A stretch of DNA of 64,000 nucleotides from Ruminococcus gauvreauii. GTDB taxonomy: Bacteria; Bacillota; Clostridia; Lachnospirales; Lachnospiraceae. Below are positions 35,061 to 43,349 of the stretch, piece by piece (positions within the stretch are counted from its first letter, which is position 1; each line of letters opens with the position of its first letter). The notes under the pieces are model-generated. The model searched no databases, had not been told where the DNA came from, and saw nothing but the letters and a program-made list of their open reading frames with translations. The stretch is from assembly GCF_025151995.1 (NCBI RefSeq), contig NZ_CP102290.1, positions 3,844,001-3,908,000 of the forward strand. The letters run 5' to 3'. Both the position numbers and the translations under genes were made by a program.

Positions 35061-35096
35061 TTAAGTTAGAGGGGCTTTCCTCTCTGTAAGACTTAA
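35061..35096 (+). promoter_or_regulatory. Leader hairpin before the GH25 lysozyme gene
   Basis: TTAAGT (35061-35066) / ACTTAA (35091-35096) outside and AGAGG / CCTCT (35068-35072 / 35079-35083) inside form a stem-loop ending 2 nt before the AAGGAGG of the lysozyme gene. A second small palindrome, GAATCC-TGCA-GGATTC type, lies just upstream (35038-35053). A TATAGT at 35056 could be a -10 box, but no good -35 was seen. The hairpin could modulate translation. Confidence 0.35.
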
Positions 35097-35111
35097 TCAA
35101 GGAGGCTTAGT

Positions 35112-35966
35112 ATGAATGGTATCGATATCAGCGCCTATCAGGGCAACGTAAACGGCAGAAAAATCAGAGAAGCCGGAATCGAATTCGCTATTATCAGAGT
35201 GACTGATAAAAACAATAAAGAAGATACCGCTTTTAAAGAGAATTACAGACAATGCAGCAATGCGGGAATTTCCATAGGTGTATATAAATTTTCCTACGCC
35301 CTGTCGAAATCAGCAGCCGCCGCCGAGGCGGAGAAAACACTGGAGCTTATCAGGGACAAAAAAATCTCCTGCGGGGTATGGCTGGATCTGGAATGGGAAA
35401 AACAGAGGCAGCTTGGCTCAAAAAAACTGGAGGAGATCGCAATGACTTTTCTGGATACGGTGCAGGCTGCCGGTTATCCGTGCGGAATCTATTGTAATAC
35501 TGACTGGTATAAAAACGTCCTGCCAAAGTCCCTGAAAGCATATCCGCTCTGGCTGGCGAGGTATCCGGCAGCGGATAACGGGACTCCGAATTACTCCCTG
35601 AAGCCGGGCGCCGGAATTATCTGGCAGTATACAAGCAAAGGAAAGGTGCCGGGAATATCAGGTCATGTGGACAGAGATATTTCATGGGTGGATCTGAACA
35701 GTTATTTTAAAGGTGAGAATCAGGAAAGTGAGGCGGTTTATATGTTTGGTGTTGGTACGCTGCAGTACGGGAGCGGGGGAAATGATGTGCTGTTGTTTCA
35801 GGAGATCATGAAGGCGCGCGGTTACTATCAGGGTGACTTGGACCGGAGTTACGGCAGCGGATGTCAGGAAGCATGCCGCAGATACCAGAAGGAGAGAGAA
35901 GGCGCAGCAGGTCCGGTAGACGGAATCTGCGGTGAAAAAACATGGGCTGATCTGATCGCTTTGTAA
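35112..35966 (+). CDS. GH25 lysozyme with C-terminal peptidoglycan-binding domain
   Basis: 284 residues. GH25 (Chalaropsis-type muramidase) domain at about 1-200: GIDISAYQGNV with Asp5, the catalytic DxE in GVWLDLEWE, and the terminal IIWQYTSKGKVPGI...VDRDISW. A PG_binding_1-like domain fills about 215-284 (LQYGSGGNDVLLFQEIMKARGYY...GICGEKTWADL). There is no signal peptide, so export would need a holin, lysis or non-classical secretion; phage endolysins look like this, but no other phage genes adjoin it. AAGGAGG precedes the ATG. Confidence 0.9.
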   Translation: MNGIDISAYQGNVNGRKIREAGIEFAIIRVTDKNNKEDTAFKENYRQCSNAGISIGVYKFSYALSKSAAAAEAEKTLELIRDKKISCGVWLDLEWEKQRQLGSKKLEEIAMTFLDTVQAAGYPCGIYCNTDWYKNVLPKSLKAYPLWLARYPAADNGTPNYSLKPGAGIIWQYTSKGKVPGISGHVDRDISWVDLNSYFKGENQESEAVYMFGVGTLQYGSGGNDVLLFQEIMKARGYYQGDLDRSYGSGCQEACRRYQKEREGAAGPVDGICGEKTWADLIAL

Positions 35967-36016
35967 TCTTCAGCAAAACCTTTTTGCGGGCGACAACAGT
36001 AGTTCAAAAACAGTAG

Positions 36017-37375
36017 TTATCTTGTAATATTCTTTAGCCAACCGTATTTCCGATAATGGATAATGGCGGCGGGCAGCTTGACAACTTCATCTAAGTTGAT
36101 AATCAGGAATACAACGACGACGGGGAGATTCCAATAAAACGCTGCAAGGAAACCGGCTGGAACAGCAAAAATCCACATGGTGATCGCGTCGCAAATCAAG
36201 CCAAACTTAGAATCGCCGCCAGCGGGGAAAATTCCGGCTATCGTCGTCATGTTAATTGCCTTAGCAACCATATAGCAGGCACAGAATAGTAACATCCACA
36301 TCAGGTATTCGGTCGCCTGGGAGCTTAAAACCGTAACGTTCAAGATCAGAGGTGACAACGCGAGCAGGAGCAGGCAGGACGCCACACCCCCGATGACCGC
36401 CATTTTCCAGAGCAGACCGCCGTACTGCTTTGCTTGTTTCAAATTTCCCATGCCCAACTCGTTGCCCACGATAATACCGCCGCCATTGGCAAGGCCTGTA
36501 CAAAAGCTAACGATCAGATTCTTTACGATATTCGCAATCGAATTGGCGGCCACAGCGTCGCTGCCCAAGTGTCCCATGATAACAGAGTACATGGTGAAGC
36601 CACACCCCCACACCAGATAATCCCCCATCATGGGTACTGTATATTTCCAGTAGTCCCGAACTAAAAGCCGGTCTGCTGCAAAACAATACTTGATCCGCAG
36701 CCTGATCCGGTTTTTCCGCAGAGATTCCACATAGGCCCACAGCATTTCAATGAGCTTTGAAATAGAGGTGGCAAGGGCAGCGCCCGCAATCCCCATTTTT
36801 GGGAAAAAGAGCAGCCCGAAAATCAGCGCGGCATTTAGGAAAATATTGATAACAACGGCGCTTGACCCAATCACCATGCTTTTCATGGCATACCCTGTAT
36901 TTTTCAAGATACAAAGGAAAATTTGCGATATACCGGTAAAAAGATAGGACGCTGCAACAATACGAAGATAAACGCTGCCTCCTGTTATAAGTTGCGGCTC
37001 GCTTGTAAAAATCCGCATTAACTGATCGGGCATGAAAAGGGACGCTAAAAAGAACACCGCCGAAATCAAAAAGGAAACCCTTGTGACATATGCAAATATT
37101 TTCTCAATAGCGGTTACGTCACCCTTCCCGTAGTATTGTGCGGCCAAAATGCTTGTTCCCATTGTCAACCCGCCCATAAACAGGTTGAACACAAAGGTGA
37201 CCTGCCCGGCCAGCGATACCGCCGACAGGGAATCCTGATTGACAAATCCGAGCATGAGAGCGTCCGAAGCACTTACCGCCGCCAGCATAAATTGTTGAAA
37301 TGCGATTGGCAGAACAAGGGAAAACAGCTTTTTATAAAAGATTGTTTTCCCACCGCCTAACTCTTTTTCCTCCAT
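36017..37375 (-). CDS. MATE family efflux transporter
   Basis: 452 residues, about 12 transmembrane helices in two related halves, as in MATE Na+/H+-drug antiporters (LVLPIAFQQFMLAAVSASDALMLGFVNQ; LMGG-type loop NLFMGGLTMGTSILAAQYYGKGD; second half DYLVWGCGFTMYSVIMGHLGSDAVAANSIA). Start at ATG 37375 with GGGAGG 7 nt upstream; the frame to 37468 has no such site. Divergent from an AraC regulator (37534), a common arrangement in which the regulator controls the pump. Substrate unknown. Confidence 0.9.
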   Translation of the reverse strand: MEEKELGGGKTIFYKKLFSLVLPIAFQQFMLAAVSASDALMLGFVNQDSLSAVSLAGQVTFVFNLFMGGLTMGTSILAAQYYGKGDVTAIEKIFAYVTRVSFLISAVFFLASLFMPDQLMRIFTSEPQLITGGSVYLRIVAASYLFTGISQIFLCILKNTGYAMKSMVIGSSAVVINIFLNAALIFGLLFFPKMGIAGAALATSISKLIEMLWAYVESLRKNRIRLRIKYCFAADRLLVRDYWKYTVPMMGDYLVWGCGFTMYSVIMGHLGSDAVAANSIANIVKNLIVSFCTGLANGGGIIVGNELGMGNLKQAKQYGGLLWKMAVIGGVASCLLLLALSPLILNVTVLSSQATEYLMWMLLFCACYMVAKAINMTTIAGIFPAGGDSKFGLICDAITMWIFAVPAGFLAAFYWNLPVVVVFLIINLDEVVKLPAAIIHYRKYGWLKNITR

Positions 37376-37533
37376 CGAATAGCCTCCCGTCTGTTTTTCA
37401 TAACGATCTTTAGTATAGAAGATCGCGGCCAAAGAAACAGCGCCAAATCTTAATATGTACTGTGGCATTTTATCATGTAACGAGGTATAATAAAAATAAG
37501 AATCGGGGGGCTTTTAAGTAAAGGAGTGGCAAG

Positions 37534-38484
37534 GTGGGACAAGAGATTTTATGTGCAGCGGTCGAGAGATTGCGGGAAGAATTTGGGGTGTTGGACTGGA
37601 CGTATCATAATTGCCCCGGTGAAAATCAAGAGGAAAAAATGTTTTATTGGCCCGGTGCGCCGGAAGATGAAATTATGGTGGTCGTCCATCAGAGCGGCGG
37701 GCGGCAGGAGTTGTTTCACCGGCACGATTATTTTTATTTCAATTACACCTATGAGGGCGAATACGATTCGATCAGCTTTAAGTACGATAACCGTATTACG
37801 ATTCGGGAGGGAGAACTGTATGCAGGCCAGCCCTTTGCCGGTCACGCTCTTTGTGTCCATGACGACAAGGAAACAACGATTATGGGCGTACTGATTCAAA
37901 AAGACACGTTTTGTCGGGCATTTTTGCCAATGATTTCTGCAAATACAAAGCTGTTTCATTTTCTGCTTGACCCGTCCACCAATCAATTTTCTGATGAATA
38001 TATCCATTACAAAATCGAGGACGACTGCAACATACGGGCGCTTCTGGAGATGATGGTGGTAGAGTATGCCAACAGGCGGGAGGACACACAGGTTGTCTTG
38101 AAGTCGCTTACATTATCATTTCTCGTTCAGATCGCACGTCAGTATGCCCATGCAAATCGGGAACCTGCAAACGAAAGCCCTTCGGATAAGATCGTACAGT
38201 ATATCGGGGAACACGTTGATACCGTAACGCTCAAAGAAATTGCAAAGCGTTTTTCGTATCACCCGAATTATGTTTCAACCTTGTTGCACCGGGAAGTTGG
38301 GAAGTCCTTTTCTGAAATTTTGTTGGAACTGCGCATGGAACGCGCGGTCATTCTTTTGAAAGAGACAACTTTGCCGGTAGAGGAAATTTGCTCGGTATTG
38401 GGGTATAGCAATAGCAGCAATTTTTACAAGGCTTTTCGGAAGTACTACCATGATTCTCCGAGAGAATACATAAAGGGCAGGTAG
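37534..38484 (+). CDS. AraC family regulator with cupin-like sensor domain
   Basis: 316 residues. N-terminal AraC-type ligand domain (about 30-170; His-rich FHRHDYFYFNYTYEGEYD and GELYAGQPFAGHAL segments fit a cupin fold) and C-terminal double HTH (about 215-313: LKEIAKRFSYHPNYVSTLLHREVGKSF; VEEICSVLGYSNSSNFYKAFRKYYHDSPREY). GTG start at 37534, set by AAAGGAG 7 nt upstream. A TATAAT at 37486-37491 is the probable -10. Divergent from the MATE pump gene, which it likely regulates. Confidence 0.9.
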   Translation: MGQEILCAAVERLREEFGVLDWTYHNCPGENQEEKMFYWPGAPEDEIMVVVHQSGGRQELFHRHDYFYFNYTYEGEYDSISFKYDNRITIREGELYAGQPFAGHALCVHDDKETTIMGVLIQKDTFCRAFLPMISANTKLFHFLLDPSTNQFSDEYIHYKIEDDCNIRALLEMMVVEYANRREDTQVVLKSLTLSFLVQIARQYAHANREPANESPSDKIVQYIGEHVDTVTLKEIAKRFSYHPNYVSTLLHREVGKSFSEILLELRMERAVILLKETTLPVEEICSVLGYSNSSNFYKAFRKYYHDSPREYIKGR

Positions 38485-38607
38485 CTTGTTAAATCACTGA
38501 TAAACTTGACTTTGCTGATCTGCTGACAGGAATTTTCAATATTGCCTTGTATTAGAGGATATAATGAGGTAGAATCAAATGTAGTTTTGTTAGCAGTCAT
38601 AAAACGA

Positions 38608-38640
38608 CAAAAGAAAAAGCTCCAAACCTATATGGTTTGA
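38608..38640 (-). terminator. Terminator of the tRNA-Thr transcript
   Basis: Reverse strand: short stem TCAAACC / GGTTTGG with an ATATA loop, followed by AGCTTTTTCTTTT. Confidence 0.65.
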
Positions 38641-38657
38641 AGCAGTTTTAAAGACAA

Positions 38658-38729
38658 GCTGGAAAAGGGACTTGAACCCTCGACCCCTTCATTACGAGTG
38701 AAGTGCTCTACCGACTGAGCTATTCCAGC
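38658..38729 (-). tRNA. tRNA-Thr (anticodon CGT)
   Basis: 72 nt on the reverse strand. Acceptor stem GCTGGAA / TTCCAGC is perfect; D arm GCTC-AGTCGGTA-GAGC; anticodon stem CTTCA / TGAAG with loop CTCGTAA, giving anticodon CGT for ACG (Thr); variable loop GGGTC; T arm GAGGG-TTCAAGT-CCCTT with one G-U pair. The 3' CCA is not encoded. Confidence 0.95.
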
Positions 38730-38751
38730 GTGTGTGGTTGACACAATGAGT

Positions 38752-38779
38752 ATTATACCGTATTTTGAGAAAAATGCAA
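38752..38779 (-). promoter_or_regulatory. Promoter of tRNA-Thr
   Basis: Reverse strand: TTGCAT (38779-38774), 16-nt spacer, TATAAT (38757-38752), about 22 nt upstream of the mature tRNA 5' end. Confidence 0.65.
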
Positions 38780-38825
38780 CCATAATTTATCAATTTTTTA
38801 AAAAAATTTTACGAGGTAAAAAGAT

Positions 38826-40073
38826 TTGGAGATACGAAAAGAAAATAAAGATTTGCTGATTAAATATTTTGAGAACGGAAGCAAACGCAATTGTATCGAA
38901 AAACTGGGGGTAGAGCTGGAACATCTGATTGTGAAATCAGAGACCGGCGAGAGCGTGACTTACCAGGAAGAGAAAGGGATCGCATATATTCTGGAGCGGA
39001 TGTCCGGGTATTTCCCATGGCGTTATGAGCCGGAAGGATTTCTGATCGGAATTTATAACGAGGACTATTCCATCAGTCTGGAACCGGCAGGCCAGCTGGA
39101 GATCAGTATCAATCCCAGAGAGAATATTACACTTATCTATCGGATCTACAGAATGTTTCTGGAGCAGATTCACCCGATACTGCGAGAATGCGGATACGAA
39201 ATGCTGACGCTTGGCTACCATCCGAAATCTAAGGTGCGGGATATGCCGCTGATCCCTAAGACAAGATATGAATTTATGGATCGCTATTTCATGGAGACAG
39301 GCACATGCGGAATCAATATGATGCGTGGGACCGCAGCAACGCAGGTATCGATCGATTACTGCAGCGAACAGGATTTTGTACAGAAGATCAGAGCTGCATA
39401 TATTCTGATGCCGCTTCTGAAACTTCTGACGGACAACACGCCGATCATGGAGGGGGAAATCTATGAAGGGTATATGGCCCGGAGTTATATCTGGGATCAT
39501 GTAGACCCTGCACGTACGGGGATACCCAGAGGACTTTTTGATGAAGACTTCGGGTTTGCCAGGTATGCAGATTTTCTGCTGGATATGCCTCCTGTCTTCG
39601 TTGAGGGTCAGGATGCGCCCATGTATACGGGGCATAAGAGTACGGCGGAGGTCTGGGGCGGGGAACGGCTCAGCCGGCATGACATTGAGCACATCTTATC
39701 CATGAATTTTCAGGATGTACGTCTGAAACACTATCTGGAAATACGATATGCTGACAGCATGCCGATCAAATGCGTGCTTGCTTACACCGTTCTTTTGAAA
39801 GGTATTTTTTACAATAAAGAGCTGGTAAAAGAGGTCAATGAAAAGTTCACTGCATCGGAGCAGGAAATTTTAAAAGCACAGCATAATCTGATGCAGGACG
39901 GATTTGACGGAGACGTATACGGCTATGAAGCGGCAAAGCTTCTGAGTTATTTAATTGAAGCGGCAAAGAATCAGCTTATGGAATCAGAGCAGCTTTCCCT
40001 GCTGCCGTTGGAAGAAATACTATATCATAAGAAAACGTTGGCGAGAGAATATTATGAAAACAATATTAAATGA
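38826..40073 (+). CDS. gshA: Glutamate-cysteine ligase (GCS2, plant-type)
   Basis: 415 residues. Sequence resembles the plant/alpha-proteobacterial type of glutamate-cysteine ligase: LGVELEHLIV near the N-terminus (ATP/Mg-binding glutamates), DYSISLEPAGQLEISINP in the centre, then MMRGTAATQVSIDY and RYADSMP. It would make gamma-glutamylcysteine from Glu and Cys with ATP. TTG start at 38826 with GAGG about 11 nt upstream; no ATG suits the N-terminus. The next gene, an ATP-grasp ligase, overlaps it by 20 nt, so the two enzymes are probably consecutive steps. In most clostridia glutathione is made by a fused GshAB, so this split arrangement is unusual. Confidence 0.85.
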   Translation: MEIRKENKDLLIKYFENGSKRNCIEKLGVELEHLIVKSETGESVTYQEEKGIAYILERMSGYFPWRYEPEGFLIGIYNEDYSISLEPAGQLEISINPRENITLIYRIYRMFLEQIHPILRECGYEMLTLGYHPKSKVRDMPLIPKTRYEFMDRYFMETGTCGINMMRGTAATQVSIDYCSEQDFVQKIRAAYILMPLLKLLTDNTPIMEGEIYEGYMARSYIWDHVDPARTGIPRGLFDEDFGFARYADFLLDMPPVFVEGQDAPMYTGHKSTAEVWGGERLSRHDIEHILSMNFQDVRLKHYLEIRYADSMPIKCVLAYTVLLKGIFYNKELVKEVNEKFTASEQEILKAQHNLMQDGFDGDVYGYEAAKLLSYLIEAAKNQLMESEQLSLLPLEEILYHKKTLAREYYENNIK

Positions 40074-41373
40074 ATACAGACAGGAAATAGAAAATCATTT
40101 TGAAGAAAACCGGGAGGCAGCGCTTAAAGTCAAGGACTATCTTGAACATTCCTCCGTTGCGTATCACGGCAGGTGCGTGCATACGCTGCATATACCAAAA
40201 ATCTTTACTGCAGACGTGATAGAACAATATCGCACAATTGTGGCAACAACATACCGAATATTCGAAAAAGTGATCAGGGAATACCTGGCAAACGCTGAAT
40301 ATCGGAAGCTGTTTCCTTTTTCAGATAAACTGGAGCAGCTGATCCTCATACCCAATCTTTATCAGTCGGTGCTTCCCATTGCGCGATTTGACATCTTTTA
40401 TAATGAAAATGATGGCACGTTCCAATTTTGTGAGATCAATACAGACGGGACGAGCGCGATGAATGAAGACTATGTGTTAAACACGGCGGTTGCTCTTAAT
40501 CCGGCACATCAGCGGATGAAACAGAAATACTGTTTTAAAACGTTTGAACTGTTTGATAGCTGGGTTGAAACTTTTATAAATATTTATAACAGTTATGAGA
40601 AAAAGAAAGAACACCCGTACATTGCGATCGTGGATTTTCTGGAGCACTGCTCCATTACCGAATTTGAGGAGTTTGCACGCAGGTTTCAGAAGGCCGGTTA
40701 TGAGACGGAAATCTGTGAGATCACAAAACTTAACTATCAAAACGGCGTACTGTATTCTCCGTCAGGACACCCGATCGATGTGATCTACAGGAGGGCTGTT
40801 ACAACAGACGTCATGGAGCATTACGATGAGGTTCAGGATTTTATCGAGGCTGTGAAGCATCAGGACGTCTGCCTGATCGGCTCTTTCTGCACGCAGATCA
40901 TCCACAACAAATGGCTGTTTAAGATCATCAGGGAGCGGGAGACGATGTCATTTCTGACGCCGGAAGAACAGGAATTTGTCATGGAACACGTTCCGGCTAC
41001 GGAGCTCCTGGACGATCGGGCAGAAACACTTGAAACCGTATTGGGCACAAAAGACAGATGGATCATCAAACCGCTTGATTCCTACGCGTCCCGAGGGGTG
41101 TTTGCAGGGATTGATTATACACAGGAAGAGTGGAAGGACATCGTTTTGCGCCATACGGGTAAAGATTATATTTATCAGGAATATTGTCCGCCGTACCGGA
41201 CAGATAATATTTATCTGGTGGATGCGGATGCACAGTTCAAACCGTATACGAATATGTCGGGTCTTTTTGTGTATGATGGTGTATTTTCCGGAATCTATTC
41301 GCGTCTTTCCGACGGCGGAATCATTTCATCACAGTATAATGAAAAGGCGGTTGCGACGCTGTACGTGAAGTGA
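40054..41373 (+). CDS. ATP-grasp ligase of the glutathionylspermidine synthase type
   Basis: 439 residues. Overlaps gshA by 20 nt; ATG at 40054 chosen (upstream in-frame codons are gshA shadow). An ATP-grasp fold related to glutathionylspermidine synthase/circularly permuted ligases is suggested by FQFCEINTDGTSAMNED (metal-binding Glu/Asn), DVIYRRAVT, DRWIIKPLDSYASRGVFAG (nucleotide-binding Lys), KDYIYQEYCPP and a C-terminal GIYSRLSDGGIIS. With gamma-glutamylcysteine made by the upstream gene, the parsimonious role is addition of a further amino acid or amine (glycine would give glutathione). The acceptor cannot be read from sequence. A hairpin terminator follows. Confidence 0.75.
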   Translation: MKTILNEYRQEIENHFEENREAALKVKDYLEHSSVAYHGRCVHTLHIPKIFTADVIEQYRTIVATTYRIFEKVIREYLANAEYRKLFPFSDKLEQLILIPNLYQSVLPIARFDIFYNENDGTFQFCEINTDGTSAMNEDYVLNTAVALNPAHQRMKQKYCFKTFELFDSWVETFINIYNSYEKKKEHPYIAIVDFLEHCSITEFEEFARRFQKAGYETEICEITKLNYQNGVLYSPSGHPIDVIYRRAVTTDVMEHYDEVQDFIEAVKHQDVCLIGSFCTQIIHNKWLFKIIRERETMSFLTPEEQEFVMEHVPATELLDDRAETLETVLGTKDRWIIKPLDSYASRGVFAGIDYTQEEWKDIVLRHTGKDYIYQEYCPPYRTDNIYLVDADAQFKPYTNMSGLFVYDGVFSGIYSRLSDGGIISSQYNEKAVATLYVK

Positions 41374-41380
41374 GAACTTC

Positions 41381-41412
41381 GGGATATTCCATTTTGGAAT
41401 ATCCCTTTCATT
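41381..41412 (+). terminator. Terminator after the gshA/ATP-grasp operon
   Basis: Perfect 10-bp stem GGGATATTCC (41381-41390) / GGAATATCCC (41396-41405), 5-nt loop, followed by TTTCATTT. Confidence 0.75.
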
Positions 41413-41483
41413 TACTATAATTTGAAAAACTGATATACTTACCAGAGGATTTTTATTCTGAAGTCATGGTTTTGGAGGAAATA

Positions 41484-42302
41484 ATGTCAAATATACATAA
41501 ACACCGCCGTAAATTCGGGCATAAACATGGTGAGGGGTTTTCGATTGATTATTATGCTTACATGTCCGGTATCAGGCATTGGAATGCGTCGTTCAAGGTG
41601 GCATTTGCATTTTTGACGCTGGTCCTGTGTGTTGCACTGGACAATCCGTTTGTGTCGGCAGTGGTGATACTGGCCATGGGGTGGCTTACCGTGATAAAAG
41701 GCGGTGTGAGCCTCCACGATTATCTCTCGTTTATGATGATCCCTGTCATGTTCATGATTTTTGGAAGCTTAGCAATAGCACTGGGAGTTTCTCTGCACCC
41801 GACCGGACAGTACTGTCTGGATTTGAATCTGTTTTGTATCTATACATCGGATGAGAGTCTGATGAAGACTGCAGAGATCATGCTGAAGGCATTCGGCGCG
41901 ATATCGGCGATGTTCATGATGACGCTGTCGACACCGTCAAATGAGATTATTTCGGTACTGCGCAAGGCACACGTGCCGAAACTGATCATAGAGCTGATGA
42001 ATATGATCTATCGTTTTATTTTTATTCTGACAGAGGTGCAGCGGAAGATGAAGAATTCGGCGCAGTCCAGGCTTGGATATGATGATTTTCGAACATCACT
42101 CAAGTCGTTTGGAAATATTGCAAGTAATCTTTTTATTGTATCACTGAAAAAGGCAAACGCCTATTATGATGCGCTGGAGTCCCGGGGTTATACAGGAGAG
42201 CTGCTCTTCTGGGAAGAGGAAAAGCCTGTCGGAAAGATGCAGATACTGGCGGCGGGAGTTTTTATCGGACTGCTGGTGTGCATCTGGCTGCTGACAAGGT
42301 AA
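41484..42302 (+). CDS. ECF transporter transmembrane (T) component, CbiQ/EcfT-like
   Basis: 272 residues with about five to six membrane helices and the T-component signature ALESRGY near the C-terminal half (KKANAYYDALESRGYTGE), which couples to the ATPase. The N-terminus is His-rich (MSNIHKHRRKFGHKHGEG), as in some cobalt/nickel CbiQ proteins. Start at ATG 41484, 5 nt after GGAGG; ATG 41466 lies before that site. Followed after 11 nt by its ATPase. No substrate-binding CbiM/S component is present, so the module either pairs with unlinked S components or has lost its own. Confidence 0.85.
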   Translation: MSNIHKHRRKFGHKHGEGFSIDYYAYMSGIRHWNASFKVAFAFLTLVLCVALDNPFVSAVVILAMGWLTVIKGGVSLHDYLSFMMIPVMFMIFGSLAIALGVSLHPTGQYCLDLNLFCIYTSDESLMKTAEIMLKAFGAISAMFMMTLSTPSNEIISVLRKAHVPKLIIELMNMIYRFIFILTEVQRKMKNSAQSRLGYDDFRTSLKSFGNIASNLFIVSLKKANAYYDALESRGYTGELLFWEEEKPVGKMQILAAGVFIGLLVCIWLLTR

Positions 42303-42313
42303 AGGAGACGTAC

Positions 42314-43138
42314 ATGAGAGAACCAATCGTTAAAGTGAAAGATCTGCATTTTGCATATGCAGAGGAAAAGGAAGCGCTTCGGGGGATCGATATCAATATC
42401 TATCAGGGAGAACGCATCGCCGTCATCGGTTCCAATGGAGCCGGGAAATCCACGTTTTTTCTGAATGTTAACGGTGTCCTGCAGGCGGAGGCGGGAGAAA
42501 TCTATTTCCGCAACACAAAAATCACAAAGAAAAACCTAAGTGAGCTGCGAAAAAACATAGGAATCGTGTTTCAGGACGCAGATAACCAGATTATTGCCTC
42601 TACCGTAATGGCGGAGGTTTCTTTTGGTCCCATGAATCTGCGGCTGCCCAGAGATGAAGTGAAACAGAGGGTGGAAGAGGCCCTTGAATATATGAATATC
42701 ACAGACTTTAAGGACAGACCCCCTCACTACTTAAGCGGAGGGGAAAAAAAGAGGGTGAGCATTGCGGATATTATTGCAATGAAATCTGAGATCATAATTT
42801 TCGATGAACCCACCGCAGCGCTGGATCCGATGAATGCCCAGATGCTGGAAGAAGTGCTGGACAAACTGCAGAAAGAGGGAAAGACGATGCTGATCTCCAC
42901 GCATGATGTGGATTTTGCTTACCGCTGGGCGGAACGCGCAGTGGTTTTCTGCGACGGCGAGATTATTGCAGACGGTACGCCGCTGGAGGTTTTCCTGGAT
43001 GACAGCGTGGTGAAGAGGGCCAATCTGAAACGTCCGATGATGCTGGAGGTATATGAGGGACTGGTCACTTCCGGTCATCTGCCGGATGAGAAAAAATACC
43101 CCAAAACACCGGAGGAATTAAAGCAAATACTGGCATAA
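42314..43138 (+). CDS. ECF transporter ATP-binding protein, CbiO/EcfA-like
   Basis: 274 residues. Walker A GSNGAGKST (39-47), Q-loop FQDADNQI (typical EcfA/CbiO sequence), signature YLSGGEKKRVSIA, Walker B IIIFDEPTAALDP and H-loop STHDVDFAYRW are all present. The QDADNQ form is characteristic of cobalt/ECF ATPases. Start ATG 42314 with AGGAG upstream. It energises the T component encoded immediately before; a homodimeric ATPase is implied since only one is encoded. Confidence 0.92.
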   Translation: MREPIVKVKDLHFAYAEEKEALRGIDINIYQGERIAVIGSNGAGKSTFFLNVNGVLQAEAGEIYFRNTKITKKNLSELRKNIGIVFQDADNQIIASTVMAEVSFGPMNLRLPRDEVKQRVEEALEYMNITDFKDRPPHYLSGGEKKRVSIADIIAMKSEIIIFDEPTAALDPMNAQMLEEVLDKLQKEGKTMLISTHDVDFAYRWAERAVVFCDGEIIADGTPLEVFLDDSVVKRANLKRPMMLEVYEGLVTSGHLPDEKKYPKTPEELKQILA

Positions 43139-43144
43139 TAACAG

Positions 43145-43178
43145 CCTTTTTTGCGAATGCTGCCCTTTTTGCGAATGC
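43145..43178 (+). repeat. Short tandem repeat before the acd1 promoter
   Basis: TTTTTGCGAATGC occurs twice in tandem, about 17 nt apart, just before the acd1 promoter. Short and possibly chance; could be a regulator site. Confidence 0.4.
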
Positions 43179-43186
43179 CGTGTTTT

Positions 43187-43330
43187 TTGTTATTGCAAAT
43201 AGTAAACATTTATAGTAAAATCAACATGAATGCTAACCGATGGAACATAATCACTTTATTGATACAGAAAATATAGACAATATCAACTATTCAGAGTGAT
43301 CCTTCCTATCAAATAGGAATTATCCATCAC
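43187..43330 (+). promoter_or_regulatory. Promoter and leader hairpin of the first acd-etfBA operon
   Basis: TTGTTA (43187-43192), 18-nt spacer, TATAGT (43211-43216). The roughly 125-nt leader ends in a stem-loop, GTGAT (43296-43300) / ATCAC (43326-43330) enclosing TTCCTAT-caa-ATAGGAA, just before the AAGGAGG of acd1. The hairpin may affect translation or mRNA stability. Confidence 0.45.
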
Positions 43331-43349
43331 ATTTCAAGGAGGTAGAAAT

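Noticed and set aside
35112..35966. Prophage indicated by the GH25 endolysin-like gene
   Set aside because: No holin, structural, packaging or integrase gene lies nearby; GH25 lysozymes also occur as ordinary chromosomal genes.
35995..36018. Direct repeat AACAGTAGTT (twice, 14 bp apart) as a boundary of a transferred MATE/AraC cassette
   Set aside because: No matching repeat was found beyond the AraC gene at 38484 and no mobile gene is near; probably chance.
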